Counted from the first letter of the stretch, positions 27,397-40,330 are shown. The stretch is 64,000 bases of DNA from Ricinus communis (GCF_019578655.1 NC_063256.1:10974001-11038000); one strand, 5' to 3'. Notes: a model not told the origin generated them from the sequence alone. Program-made: numbers and translations.

Positions 27397-28335
27397 ATGA
27401 ATTGCAATATGCTTCCTTGTAATGGTAATCTAGCTCATAGAGGTATGCGTCTTGACTCTTCTTGTGCTGGATGTAGCAATGGATCAGAATCTCAGTTTCA
27501 TGCTTTGCTTGAGTGTCCTGCCAGCCGTGCAGTTTGGCTTATCTCTCCTCTTGGTTTACGTACTGACAACTCTTCTTTGATTGATATTATGAGCTGGATG
27601 AATTTTTTTGCGAGTCATAATAATTCTGACAGGTTAGAGTTGTTTGCAATGTTACAGTGGGCAAGTTGGAATTTGCAAAACGAAGTCTTGTTTTATCAGG
27701 GGATTGAAGATCCAGAGTGGCCTGGTAGAAGTGTGTTGAAGTAAAGATGATATCCTATCAGTCGATGGTGGTGCCAGTGCTGAATCGAATCACAACAGTA
27801 AATGGTTCGCTCCTACAGATGATGGCATTTTTAAACTGAACACTGATGCAGCAATTTCTGTGGAGCAAGGCCTGGTTGGCGTTGGAGCAGTTGTGCGTGA
27901 TCACAGAGGGAAAGCCTTGATAACATTCCCAAAACGTCTGCAGATGTCCTGTTCTCCTGAATGTGCAGAGCCTAAAGCATTCTTTGAAGCCCCATATTCG
28001 TTTCTGCAGACTCAAGAGTGGCATCAGATTATTGTTGAGAGTGATTCTAAGGATGTGATTTCTCATCTGCGTCAGAGGGCTCAAAGTGGTCATCATCTTC
28101 ATCAAACATTGGAAGACATCTATTGGTGCTCTTCCAGTTTTAGTCCAATCTATTTCAGTTTTATCAAAGGAACTAGAAACCAAATGGCCCATTTTTTAGC
28201 CAAATTAGCTCTTTCCATTTCTGATGTTTTTGTTTCTTTTAATTCATTTCCTTTTGCTGTTGAATATTATACTGATGCGGATGAATCAGCTCTTGCTTAA
28301 TGAAAGTTTTCTTTCTTATAAAAAGAAAAAAAAAA
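27397..28335 (+). pseudogene. 5'-truncated LINE remnant (zf-RVT and RNase H)
   Basis: The first open part (27397-27744) encodes the zinc-binding module found after reverse transcriptase in plant LINEs: Cys-x2-Cys-x7-His-x4-Cys within SSCAGCSNGSESQFHALLEC. After a frameshift near 27700-27740, a type-I RNase H-like domain follows (about 27750-28300), with candidate catalytic Asp in KLNTDAA, Glu in CAEPKAFFEA and Asp in ESDSKDVI, ending at TAA 28298-28300. A short 3' tail ends in an A-rich run at about 28319-28335, as expected for target-primed insertion. The reverse transcriptase and endonuclease domains are missing, so it is a dead 5'-truncated copy. The 5' boundary is not certain. Confidence 0.82.
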
Positions 28336-29133
28336 CCACTACCTTCGGTGCAGTGAATTACTATAGAGTTTATAAAAGGAAAAAGATTGGGAGTAGATGT
28401 ATGATTTTAAGATCTAAAGTCCATACGTTCGTGATTCATCATTTGTACTAATGTTCTCAGAGAGCTAGCAAGGAAGAAAGGGTTGACAGGATCAGAAGCC
28501 ATGAGAAGACTCGAAAGAAATTAAGTTTGATGGAGAATCGAAGAAATTAAGTTTTTAAATTGGCCCTGGCCAATGATATTTTACTTTACACGATCTCGAA
28601 TAGAAATTTGCTCCATGAGAAGAGTTATGGTGCACAGTTACAGGCTTAAATGTGCAGGAATGATAACTGTCTAAAACGTCTTGACAAAATTATAAGCAAG
28701 AGAGAATTACTGTATTGAATACATATTATGCCAAAATTTCTGCCCTAATATCCATTAGGGCCCAACATGTGCAGCATCTTTATCCAATGTGCATCGTCCA
28801 TTGAGTCAGCCACATTCTCATTATGCAGTTGCACTAGAAATTCATGAACTGCCCAAAGCCAGCCACTGCCAATCCATATCAACTCCTCAATCAGAACAGA
28901 CAATCAAACATCTTCAGTGATCATTCTGGCTTTCCCTTGGACAGCACCTGGAAATGATGGTGCATTTGTTTCTGTAACTTAACGTTATAAGTCAGATGCA
29001 AAACCTGAGTATTTATTATATATCAGAATTTAGACTATACAAATTCCATATCAGTGAGGCTGAACTCTGATCCTCGACTGATCCTTTTCAAGACTTTCTG
29101 CCCTTCAAGATCTTCATCCTATTGACACTTCCA
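28336..29133. other. Spacer and probable ALMT 3' untranslated region
   Basis: No gene was recognised. On the minus strand an AATAAA signal lies at 29012-29017, about 120 nt beyond the ALMT stop codon, and probably marks its 3' end. Confidence 0.55.
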
Positions 29134-32100
29134 TTAATTCCAGAACTTCAGAGCTCTACGCAATCTACTCCAAAACCCAATAGGCATTGCCACTGGTAGC
29201 TCATCTGGTTCTTTAAAATTTGCTTTCTCGCTTAATTCTTCAAATGCGTCTACAATATTTTGCAGCCTTGCAACAAATTCAATCAAAAGTGATGTAAATG
29301 TAGCCAGACTCAATGCACTTGCACTTTCATATGTTTTTGATTCTTCCACCTGCGGCAGTGCTTCAGAAAATGAAGTCCGCGCAGGCCAGGAGATCTGTTT
29401 CTTGGACATGGCTTCAGAAGGAAGAACGGAAGGCAAGGTGGACTTCAAGTCGTTTGTAGGTATATGGCCATCCCAACTTTTTGGGATAGTCAATGATCTG
29501 AGATCTAGCACAGCTTCGCTACGGGATTTGTGTTGGAGTATTTTATTTATATCATCTTCCAAGCTAATAAAATCCTGGGGCTCTCCCATATCCTTTCCTG
29601 AATTTCCAATTTCCCAGCTTTCTGCATTGACAAGAAGGTATGATTTTCTGTCCACCTTGTTTTGCAACTCTTCTGCTGCTTCATGCACCTCATAAAGAAT
29701 ATCTCCTGAACCTAGTTTCTCCATCTTTCTCACTTTATTCCCTAGTTCACGCAACACTTTAGCCCCTTCAGCTCCAACCCTCTGCAGCTCCCGACGAAAG
29801 ACTTGTCTTCTCTCTGCAGGAGCCTACACATTCAAACACAGGAAATTACATAATATATACAATGCAGACGTGTTAGGGAACATAAGCCTGTATTCCATAT
29901 ATATGCAGAGACACACAAGACTAAAAGCTTTTCCTTTTGATTTACTGAGGAATCATAACAATCACATTGGAAGCCACCTTCCTCATCCAAAAGCACACTG
30001 CTAGGATGTTATTGGCTTTGCTTCAGTTAGAAATGGAAAAGCATAAGCAACTATAATTCTACTACCAGTCATAATGCACCTTTCTGCTGCCTACATTTGA
30101 TGAGGTTGTCCAGGTCTAATAAGAAGAAATAAAAGAAGAGTAGACTTCTTCACTAATTACTAACAAGAAGTAGGAACTACTTGTACAAAAGGAAACACTG
30201 AACTAGGAAGAAAAAAAGAACTAACAGTATCTACTTGATATACTGTAGAATTCCCCCTAGGAAAAACTTAGAAAGTTATATTATATCATCCAGTATTAAA
30301 GCACCAAAGTCTTTACTTCTTTAATCATGAAAATTTATTTGTTAGTAAGCAGAAGGGAAAAAGAAAGAAGCTGACTTCAGCTAACATGCTTTCAGTATTT
30401 CAATGAACCTTTGTCATCGTTACGACATTATGAGCAAACAATATAATAGATCTGGTAACTACATCTAATACTAAATATAATGAAATATATTCTGATATGA
30501 TTAGAGTTTATATATACAAGTGTGTATCCACATATATAGGCACGCTGAAAACTAACATATAAAATAACTGATATCATAATTCAGAAATAACTTAATTAAT
30601 AGTCCTACTTCTACGATCAATGCTTTTGTAATTAACTTGGAGATGGAAGACTTGCCTACCTGTATCTCTGATAGTATACACCCGTGAAGTGCCATGATCA
30701 TGAATGCACAATGCCTTAGTGCACCACTTACTTTGACATAGTTCTTCCATGGGTATCCAAATGACTTATAAGGACCATGAGGTGGCTCCCAAATAGCAAA
30801 TCCCATCTTTGCAAATAAAATTTAAGAATAGAGAATTAAGAAAAAGTGAAAGAAACTCAAATCCTTTATGCATTCAGTTGTATTTCAATCAAGAATACCA
30901 GTGTATCCTCTTGGCTTGTAGACTCTACAGCTGCTCTATAGCCACGATAAAGTGGGTCATCAGAAGCTTGGTAAGTAAGAATTTTAGAAGGGATTCTTTC
31001 ATATTCAACACAATTCAGGTAGCCATTGACACAACCTAGATATGATCTCAAACAAGTTAGTTAAATTCGAAGACCAGGCCTTCTGAAAGGAGCTCCAAAA
31101 AATGTCAAATTATTCAATTTATAATAATATAATAAGGAAAAGACAATATAGCAAATTAACCTTCCAAAGAAGTTGCCACGCTCATGAAATTTTTTACCAC
31201 CAAGTTGTGCAAATCCTCGCCAGCCCAGATGGGATAAATGAGTATATTTACTGCCAAAGAAACACCAGCACCAAGTGCAATAAGCACAAATCGTGTGACA
31301 GCTGTATGAATAAATTCCCTGGTCCTATAGCCAGATACCATGACCATACAATACGTCAACAAGAAAACTCGGAACCCATATTCATAGGGCTTCATTGTCG
31401 GATAGAGTTTTGCATAAGATGCACAAAAACCTGAGAACCACAGATCAAATAGAAAAAGGCAAGACTTAGAACAGTTAATGTGGCACTGAGATGGTGCATG
31501 CTGATTTGAAATAATGAATGTGAAACCGCACCTATGGAGAAAATACTAATAACAATAAAAATTTCTTCCCATTCCCCAGCTAATTTACCCAACTCTGCCA
31601 TTCCCAGAGCAAGACCTCCTGCTGATAATGTTCCAAGCCCACGATTAAATCCTTTGCTAAGAGTTGCTCCTGAAAAATAGATCAGCAAACTTGAGCAAAA
31701 GGAAATAAGACAAATCCCTCTGCTTATGTGGGAGAATGAAACATAAGACTATCATGCCTGCTTTAGAAGCTACACTCAAGAACATGAGAAATTAATATAT
31801 AAAGCTAAGATGAGACAATTAGCGACTGTCACTAGGTCATTAGTACAAACTTGAATGGCACATACTAGAATTGAGAAGATGAGAACTTTACTGAGACTGC
31901 AAATTACTCTGATAGCTGAAACGAGAAAAAAACTTGGAAACTTTATTGCACATTAACAATCCTTCCTGTTACACAAACAATTCTTCTACAAATCATCGTC
32001 ATCACTCTTATGTGTTTCATTCCAATTACACTCGCAACTTGCCAACTTGATAAAAATTATGCAGTGTGAATTCCACCTAATGCTCAGCATCTTCTAGCGT

Positions 32101-32900
32101 CATTATATGCTAATAAATTCATGTATCTTTGTATAACATTAATCTGATTCTTAAACAGAGGACATCTTGGATACACAAGTGCACATGCTTATACAAATAC
32201 ATTATGCAGAAATCCATGAATACAATATAAACCATTAAATAGAGAATAGTAATTAATAACGACAGAAAGCAAATTTGACCAATTATATTATAAACTCAGG
32301 CATGACTAAACAAGAATACACATATTTTGTCCTTTTCATTTGGCCAAGGAATGGATGTCAAGTGTCATACGCTACCACTCTACAAGCTGAAGTACGCAAT
32401 TGGATAACATTAGACAGGAACCACAGAGGAAGATAAAAACAACCCAGAAAAGATAACAATTCATACGCACGTAAAAAAAAATCCATAAATCCACAAATTC
32501 TAAAAGTAAAATAGGAAAAGAATTTACCTATACTGAATTCAAAGACAACAACAACAGTAAGAACAGCCCAAACAGAGTAGCGACTGAGGTCTTTACTCGA
32601 CTCTTTCAAGAAAATCAGCAATGAAATAAGCATCAAAGCCAAACCCATTTTAGCAGAGAAAACAATCTTTCTCGGATCATTTCTACCCATCTCATATGCT
32701 TCAACGGCAACATCTTGCACCTGTCTAACAAATCCAATAATCTTATCGCAGATATAGCGATAACTGCAACAATTTCTTGATGGATACTGTTCATCTTCTA
32801 TGTTAGGAAATCCTAGCTCCGAATACCCTTTTGTTGAAAGTAACAATCTTTCTCTTTTCTCTGCTAAAGTATAGCGAAAAGAACCCATCTTTACTGCCAT
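29134..32900 (-). CDS. ALMT9: Aluminum-activated malate transporter, ALMT9-like
   Basis: Six exons (32528-32900, 31532-31669, 31161-31430, 30899-31035, 30660-30806, 29134-29823) join in phase to 584 residues; Arabidopsis ALMT9 has 598. ALMT9 is a tonoplast malate-activated chloride channel that helps stomata open. The N-terminal half carries about six membrane segments, beginning with [20 protein letters not shown] (about 79-98) and [17 protein letters not shown] (109-125). Lys84 and Glu121 align with ALMT9 Lys93 and Glu130, reported pore residues. The family motif [17 protein letters not shown] and the [15 protein letters not shown] segment follow. The long cytosolic C-terminus contains [20 protein letters not shown] and the conserved [13 protein letters not shown] helix near the end. 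Splice sites are canonical. The start [10 protein letters not shown] matches ALMT9 MAAKQGSFRH. Other clade II members are possible, but the length and C-terminus favour ALMT9. Confidence 0.95.
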
Positions 32901-33041
32901 GACTATTAGCTCTCTCCCAGTTTTTCTGTTCTTGTTCTTCTTCTTTTTTTGTTTTAGCAGAAAAAACAAGATGTTCTAAAAAAATTAAGAAAGAAAGGTG
33001 TTGTCTGAGTACTCTGGTAAATCTGAATCTGAAGAGAAAAG

Positions 33042-33050
33042 TATATATAT
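33042..33050 (-). promoter_or_regulatory. Probable TATA box of the ALMT9-like gene
   Basis: ATATATATAC on the minus strand about 145 bp before the start codon, predicting a leader of about 110 nt that is rich in CT and T. Confidence 0.45.
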
Positions 33051-36000
33051 TCTATTTTAAAAATAAAAATAAAACAATGCAATGAAATGGACAGTGGAGA
33101 GCAAAGATATTGGTAGTTGAGAACAGAAACGACGACGGATAAAGGCAGAATAGGGGGTTGTACGCAGTACTGGGTCGAGTTGGTTTGGATAAATACATAA
33201 ACCAAAAGAATTTTAGAAATTAAAAACAATTTAACTGAAATTAGCACTGCAGGCTTAACCTCTATTGCAATTTGGGTTAGATTCTGAGTTTGACCATTAT
33301 TCCTTATTTATAAATAAATAATAATATATGTATATATTGAAATTATATAAGTCAGCTTGACTAAATCAAATAATATTACTTTTCTTGTCTTTAATTACAT
33401 CCTAAATTATTTTATAAAATTTAATTTGTAAATGTATTATTTTTATCAAGTAAACCAAAATAGAATATTCACATTAATTTATAAAACTTGATGATGAATT
33501 ACATGCACATAAATCTTAGATTCAAGTTAACAATGGTATTTTAGAAAAATTAAAAAAACTTCTTTATCTTTATCTAGTTTTTGAAAAAATAAATATATAA
33601 TTATTAAATTATCTAATTCGTTTTACTTTGAATTTTAAAAGTGTATGTGAATTAAATTAAATATAATATAATCATTTTCTGTAATTAAAAAGGAAAGATA
33701 TGTTGTAATTTAAAATATTACTCTCAAATTAAGTGTATGAGTAATGGTGAGGAGATAAGCTAAAAATGGAAAGTGGTGAGGTGACAAGTGGTGGCCCACA
33801 AATCTAACGGCAGAGCAGTTGAGAATGTGAACCAATTGGAAGTTGAGGGTGATGTAGACACGTAATCTTATAACTTAGGAGATTTTAGTTTTAACACTTC
33901 CATTGATTGGGTGGTCCTCATGTAATGAAAAGGAGAAAAGGCATATTATTATTATTATTTTTGTGGAACAATTTATTATTATTATTATTATTGCTGCGTT
34001 ATCACAGCTGTGAATCGAGAAGGCTGTTTTCGTTTCCTTGATTTATTTTGGTGCCTTTGTTCATCTCAATAATTGAGTTCAACCATAAATGATTCGGTAC
34101 ACCCACACATTATCTGCAAGGATGACTGATCGTAGAAATAGGTTAAATCTCTAAAAGAATAATACCAAAAAATAATATTAAGGAAAATGCACACACCATT
34201 AAATTTAATTAATTTTTTTTATTTTAAAATATGAAAAATTTTATATTGTAGTTTCCAAAATGGAATGATAAATTTAAATTAGTTTTTTATCCGCTCTATT
34301 ATTATTATTAAAATTATAAAATTAAATTTATAAATATAATTTAATTAATTATTTAATATTTAATATTAATTTATAATAATTTTTTAAAAAATAGCAAATT
34401 AACTATTTTTACATATTTTAATTTTTAAAAATTTTATTCATATTATTGCATTAATAAAATATTTATTTATTAATACTATCTTTAAATTAATACTATAAAT
34501 AAATTACTTTTAAAATATTTATTTATTAACTCTAATATTATATAAATTAATACCATCAATATATTGACATTACTATTTTTTTAAGATTAGAAATTATTGT
34601 ATAATTAAAAATTAATTTAGCAATAAAAATAATATTTAAAATATTTTTATAATTATAATCATTTTCTAAATAGAAGATTAATTTTTTAGTTAATATAATA
34701 TTAAAATATTATTAATACACTATTCTTTAGAATAATTATTATCTAATTAGAAAACTAATTAATTAGTTATATATTATTTTTTAGGATTAGAATAAGTGTT
34801 TAATTAAGAATGTAACTTATTAATCAATAAATTGATAGAAAAAACCATAAAATTATACAAGCTTGAATTCTATATGTCAAATATAGTACATATGTTAAAA
34901 TAAAAATTTTAGATTTCAAAAATTAAGCGCATATAGATGGCTCTGAATGTGTCATGTTTTTCTAATTGTTCTTTCAAACTCAACTTTGAATTTATTGGAT
35001 CTTTCAACTTTTACAAATTATTATTTCTAATTCTTTTAATTATAAACATTATATGCGCGTATTTTATGTCATTTAGAAAACAGATAAGTTCAAATAAAAT
35101 AATAATATATTTAAAATATAAAATAATTAAATATTATAAAATAGAAAAATTAGTGAATTTTAATTCTTAAATAAAATTCATTGTCTTTTCATTGTCTCTT
35201 AAATATTTTATTGCTACGATTACTCGTGTAGGCATTCATATGAGCATAAAAATAAATTCTTGATAGTAAAAAAAGCTGAAGAATTATAACGGTTCATTTT
35301 AGTTTTTTGAAAATATATAATATATATTTTTATTTTATTTAATAAAATTTATATTCTAATGTACAATAAATAATATATTAAAATTAATGAAACATACTTT
35401 TCATAAAAGGTTAATCCAACATATTTTATTTTTATTTGTGAATAGTTTAAATATAATAACTCGTGAAGTTTATATGCTCAATTGAATTAAAATTGAATAT
35501 AGAAAGCCAATTACAAAAATAAAATAAGTTTAAAAAACGTAATTATATATTTTACCTATAATAAATAATATTTTCAATAAATATTTAATTTTTATTACTA
35601 TCTTTAATAATCCATAAAATTTGAGAGATTCAACTTAATTAAAGTTGACTTCAAAAATTAATTGTAAAAATAAAACAAATTTATAGAATGATTTATATAT
35701 TTAAACCAAAATTTAAATAAAATATTAACATGTAAAATAAATAGTTAGTTTCTTCTATTGTTAATAAATGATTGGTAGATAATTTTAAAAATATTTTTAA
35801 TTCAAATACTGACATGAAAAATTTGATCTATTGGATAATTTCTCTAAACTGTGGGCATTATATGTCAGCGCTGGCCATTCATACGAAATAAAATCGAACC
35901 ATTTCGAATTTATGTTGGACCAAATTATTATAATTTTTAAAGGTTAAATTAGAACTATAGAAATGGTGAAAATTGATGGTGGTAGAGACTTTTTAATAGA

Positions 36001-36844
36001 GGATCAATTACCTCGGAATTAAATAAATCTAATTTTAATAAATAAGTTTATAATTTCTATTTAAAAGTCATATGTTTAAATTTAAAAAAAATATATATCA
36101 ATATATCTATCATTTTCATTATTTAAATTAGTTTAATAAAATAAAATTTAAACAAATATTAAATTTTAATCTTCAAAATAAAATTTAAATTTAAATTTTT
36201 TAAATTATATATATTAAATTTTTTATATTTTATTAAAGAATCAAAATTAACAATTATTGTCTACATTTATTGTCATTGTCGACTTTGCCAAACTATCATT
36301 AATACTATTGTTATCAATTTCGTTAGTTTTAATCAAAATTTAAATATATTTAGTCTTTAAATAAATGTTATGAGTTCATTTGTTAAAATAGTTGAAATTA
36401 GATTTATTTGACTCTAAATTATAAGTTCACTAGGATATTTGATCCTACGTCGGAGACTTTTTGTCCTTATACTATTATATATAAATTTTAGTGGTATATA
36501 TATATAACAACTGCAATTTATGCAACTTGCAACTAAGCACTGCCTTGTACGAAAAATCCAGTGAATAAATATTAATTTCCTATTTCTATTTCTTTTTCTA
36601 CTAAATATATAAAATTGTAACCAGCTTTTTTGTAATTAAGATCAAACTGTAGGAAATTAAGATTATGAGATGAAATTGAAATTAGTTTACGAATTTCAAT
36701 TGTAAATAAAGAGTCTGCACTGAAGAACCCAAACATACGTAGATTATAGATTAAAGAAGAAAAAAAATCACCTACGAATCCAATTTGATATGAAATTCAA
36801 GTACTTTACTTCTCATGTTACACAAGTCGGAAATCCGGCTATGG
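33051..36844. other. Intergenic AT-rich spacer
   Basis: The first kilobase is upstream of the ALMT9-like gene and holds ATT microsatellites near 33944-33990. From about 34.2 to 36.5 kb the sequence is extremely AT-rich with no coding potential. The plus-strand open stretch at 34937-35170 is low-complexity and was not accepted. Confidence 0.6.
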
Positions 36845-37243
36845 TTAATTAGATACAAGATTACAAGAACTTGGAGCACTGATCATTGTTGGTCCTTGCT
36901 GGTCTTGATGATTTTCGTTACTGCTAACAAATTCTTGAATCTCCAAAATCTCCACTCTTCGGTTAGTCTTGTTCCTGATCTTGATTGCCACATCCTGTGG
37001 AATGAATTTGCCAAAAACACTTACTCTGCTAAGCTTCTTCTCAATCAAATGTGTCTCCAGTTCTGAACAAATTAGAAAGAGGATATATATGTAAGAGTGT
37101 ACGAGTATATATGAATGAAGGAGCTTCAGAAACTTCTAAAAACTGAGAAATATACCTTGCATTTCAATAAGGGCTCTCCTTACTTTTCTGTGACAACCAT
37201 TGCAGTCAATGTTGATCCTCATCACCATGCAGAAGAACTGCAT
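36845..37243 (-). CDS. Small heavy-metal-associated (HMA) domain protein
   Basis: Two exons, 37156-37243 and 36845-37062, split by a short intron (CAAG/GTATA donor, TTCAG/AACTG acceptor), give 101 residues, or 96 if the ATG at 37226-37228 is used. The first part has MRINIDCNGCHRKVRRAL, the beta-strand, metal-binding Cys-x2-Cys and helix of an HMA (ATX1-like) fold. The second exon completes it with VSVFGKFIPQDVAIKI and NRRVEILEIQEF. The tail is polar and ends CNLVSN with no CaaX box, so it is not an isoprenylated HIPP. Such proteins bind Cu, Zn or Cd, or serve as metal chaperones in the cytosol; the ligand here is unknown. A (TA)8 run directly precedes the first ATG, so the true start, or a further 5' exon, is uncertain. 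A second HMA gene lies 2.5 kb upstream on the same strand. Confidence 0.82.
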
Positions 37244-37261
37244 ATATATATATATATAGCA

Positions 37262-37340
37262 ACGCTTGTAAGGATGCCGATCGTTTGCAGGAGGTTAGGC
37301 GTTCAAATCTTAGTATTCGTTTCGCCTTCAAAATTTCTGA
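37262..37340 (+). repeat. Possible tRNA-derived SINE head fragment
   Basis: The segment contains a B-box-like GCGTTCAAATCTTAG preceded by GTAAGGATGCCGATCG at a spacing like that of plant tRNA-derived SINE heads. The match is partial and no tail or target duplication was found. Confidence 0.25.
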
Positions 37341-39730
37341 CGTGAAGAAAGAAATATAAGAAAAAGTCTAAAGACGTAGACTAGAAGTAAAAGAAAAAAA
37401 AAAAAACTTCATTGAAATATTTCAAGCTTGGAGAAGTACAGCTTTTGGAATCAAGAAATGGTAGAACATGACTATAAAAAAGTTGATTTTTGGTTAAAAA
37501 GGGAGTGAATTGAGATTTGGAGAATAAACAAGAAGAAGAATCATGAGATAGCTATATGTTTCTGTTGATAAATTTATGTTTGTGGAATCTAATTATCAAG
37601 TAACTATTGACGGATAGGAAGACAAAGGCATTATGGGTAGCGTAGCTTGCTAATATTCCTGGCTTGTTTGACATTGTTTATGGCATGTGCAGCATCGGAT
37701 TAATTAAGCATATGTAGCATCTCTTTTTCCTTGGTTTTTTCTATATTTCTTGCAAACAGAAAAGCACCCTCTTTTTGTTGTTAATATGCATGTGCTGAAA
37801 AGTTTTTAGTGGAAGGAAAAGGGAGAGATTGATATCCCAAAATCTCTACTCCTGTTTTCTTCTTTTTATACTAGATGCTTCTAGCAGTAGCTTAACCATT
37901 ACTAGGAGTTAAACCCATCGTTTAAATTAACCACAAAATTTTGTTGGGTCAATAGCCTACCTAGGTGGTACCCTAACTAATAAAGTTTACATTAAAAGTG
38001 GGTGCCAAACTACAAAAAGAATTTCATTTTAATCACCAATCTTTAGATTTCATTTTGTGGAGAAATGATAATCCTGATTTTGTTAACATGGCATTGGAAC
38101 ATCGGTTTCTACCTTAACTATAAGGTTGTATCAGAAAGGATATCAAATGTAGAATTAAAAAGAATATTAGAGTGAAATAACTATCTCTGATTTTGTTAAC
38201 ATAATGTTTGAAGGTAAAATATTTTAAAAATACTTGACGTGTTAGACCGCGCAAATGCCACGTCATTTTAAATTTATTGATTAATTATTAGTTAGATGCA
38301 GATTACACTAATAAAAGAAATCCTGATATTTTATCTTAGAAAAAGCCTTTTACACCTGAAATCTCACTTGAAATAAATCCTGAAATTATTTTAGTCATAG
38401 AAAATAAATCCTGAAATTTGGATGGCATGTAATAAGAAGGAAAACTGCTAAGTTGATTTCGGTTATGGATAGAGTTGCTTTCTTTTTGTTGATCAGATTA
38501 CAAATTATAACGCATTTGGTAGATCAGGTGGTAATATTAGGGTTTACTTTGTAAGTGAAACTCGCATATGATTAGGATCAACAAATTTAAATAATTAAGG
38601 AGGTGCTGAGGTGAATTTTAATGTGTTAATATCTTAAGAGAAATTTTTTGATAAACTGAGTCTACCACATCTTCCGTAGGCTAGATCAAATGTATGATAA
38701 ATATAGCTTTATTTATTAATTATTGTATTTTTATTAATTGATTTATTTATTAGGTTGATCTATGATAAATATAGCTTTATTTATTAATTATTGTATTTTT
38801 ATTAATTGATTTATTTATTAGTCTATCTAAGAATTTCTCATATTTCCAGATATTTTATGTCTGGATGTAAAACCGGCAAAATATAAATACTCATTTCTTT
38901 ATAAAAGAAAAGTAAAAGGTTGATGCAAAAAATAATCTTTTTAGTTTGGTACCACCTTTGTTACAAACTATATAGTTTAATATTTTAAAATTCTCTATTT
39001 CCAAAGGAGATATCATAAAAGTGATCACTTCTTTATAGAAGTAACCCTAATTAAAGGTTGGCAACTGAATTTTTTTTTTAAATTTGGAATTTTCTATACA
39101 AATCCCATGGTTTGGTAACAGCGACACTAACCCACATTTTTTAAAAAATATTTTAAGCACTAAAACAAGATCAATCTGTTTTTAGCTAGAAAGGGATTCT
39201 TGGTCGGTACTTAATGCCACACTCCTATACATTAATCTAATCTCAAAATAATTCACTTCTTTTTCTTTTACCTTTTAGGTGGTATGATATGCAATCTGCA
39301 TAACTCTTATATTAATCTCCTATTGGAACTTGAGATATATATCCCCAAGAAGGCTTTTAGTGCCTTGTAAAATGAGATTGATCAGGGAGCACCATACGGT
39401 ACCATTGGGCCAATATTACTGATAAAAAAAAAATCAGAAGAATCTTACCAATTTCTTATTCTACTGACCACAGTGAACCTCCAAAGTAATCAATTACGTA
39501 CATGTTCTAATTGCAAATATTTATAGTCTAGCCTGAGCACTTGAACCCTGATTACTAAAGTTGTTTCCTGTTCAGCAACTAGACTAATAGATATGAAAAA
39601 GAGTATTATATATATATTGTTGACAATGTAGTTCTATACTTAGTATCCATATGTAATATGCTCAAATGGGACAGAAACTGAAAAGCATGGTTGATCAGAC
39701 AAACACAAAAATCATAACAAATGTAGACAA
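37341..39730. other. Intergenic between the two HMA genes
   Basis: Mixed AT-rich DNA containing a 61-bp tandem repeat (separate entry). No coding region was recognised. It includes the promoter side of the 36.8-kb HMA gene and the 3' side of the 39.7-kb HMA gene. Confidence 0.55.
38693..38821. repeat. Two-copy 61-bp direct repeat (period 68)
   Basis: A 61-bp block starting TATGATAAATATAGC at 38693 recurs exactly at 38761, separated by a 7-bp spacer. It is a local tandem duplication in AT-rich DNA. Confidence 0.93.
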
Positions 39731-40330
39731 TTAGACTTTTAAAGGAACCCCGGAGGGTCTGCCGGCAGCTGGATTAATGTCGGAGATTGCAGCAACTTTT
39801 GTTGAAGAAACTTTACCCGTAGTTTTACTAGTAACTATCACTTTCTTTTCTCGTACAAGCACCACCATTGACTCTATATCTGCAAACGAAAAAGAAAATA
39901 TTCTCCAAATCATCCTTCTATCAGAAGGAAGCAACTTCTTACAAGACACGTATATATGTGTGTTACCATCAATACTTGAAATTGCATCAGTCATCCTCTT
40001 TTGGCATGTTGCACATCTTAAATCAGCTGCTAAAACGACTTCTTGAACCTACAATCCAGGAAATACCATGAACAAAAGCTTGCTACAAGCACCGTGCCAT
40101 TGGCTATAGGTGAATACATTTGTTGTAAAGCAGGAAATTGCGGGTTAAGTTCCAAACACCAGAATAGCTAGAAGAAAGTGAGAGGGAGTACTCGTACAAA
40201 CCTGAGACAATGTGGAGGAGTCATCACCATCATGAGAAGGCTGCAAGTTGAGTGGAGGAGGAAGCAGTAGTCTCTTACTGGGTTTGTAGAATTTGAGTCT
40301 AGCAAGCTCCTTCCTGGCCCAAGAAGCCAT
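39731..40330 (-). CDS. HMA-domain protein with N-terminal extension
   Basis: Three exons, 40202-40330, 39967-40048 and 39731-39879, join in phase to 119 residues. Splice junctions are CTCAG/GTTTG, TGTAG/GTTCA, GATG/GTAAC and TGCAG/ATATA. The N-terminal 43 residues are basic then Pro/Ser-rich (MASWARKELARLKFYKPSKR, LLLPPPLNLQPSHDGDD). The HMA fold follows: VVLAADLRCATCQKRM with the metal-binding Cys-Ala-Thr-Cys, helix to SSIDDIESM, and strands VVLVREKKVIVTSK. The C-terminus IPAAGRP-like tail ends GVPLKV without a CaaX box. The role is metal binding or trafficking by family analogy; the N-terminal extension may target a plastid or simply be disordered. The unspliced minus-strand frame through the intron (ending with the same C-terminus) is an artefact. 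Confidence 0.82.

Noticed and set aside
36815..37066. Plus-strand ORF of 83 codons
   Set aside because: It is the antisense of the second exon of the HMA gene, which has clear domain and splice evidence on the minus strand.
39731..39994. Minus-strand 87-codon ORF taken as a whole gene
   Set aside because: It reads through an intron; splicing at 39967 and 39879 restores the HMA fold and joins upstream exons.
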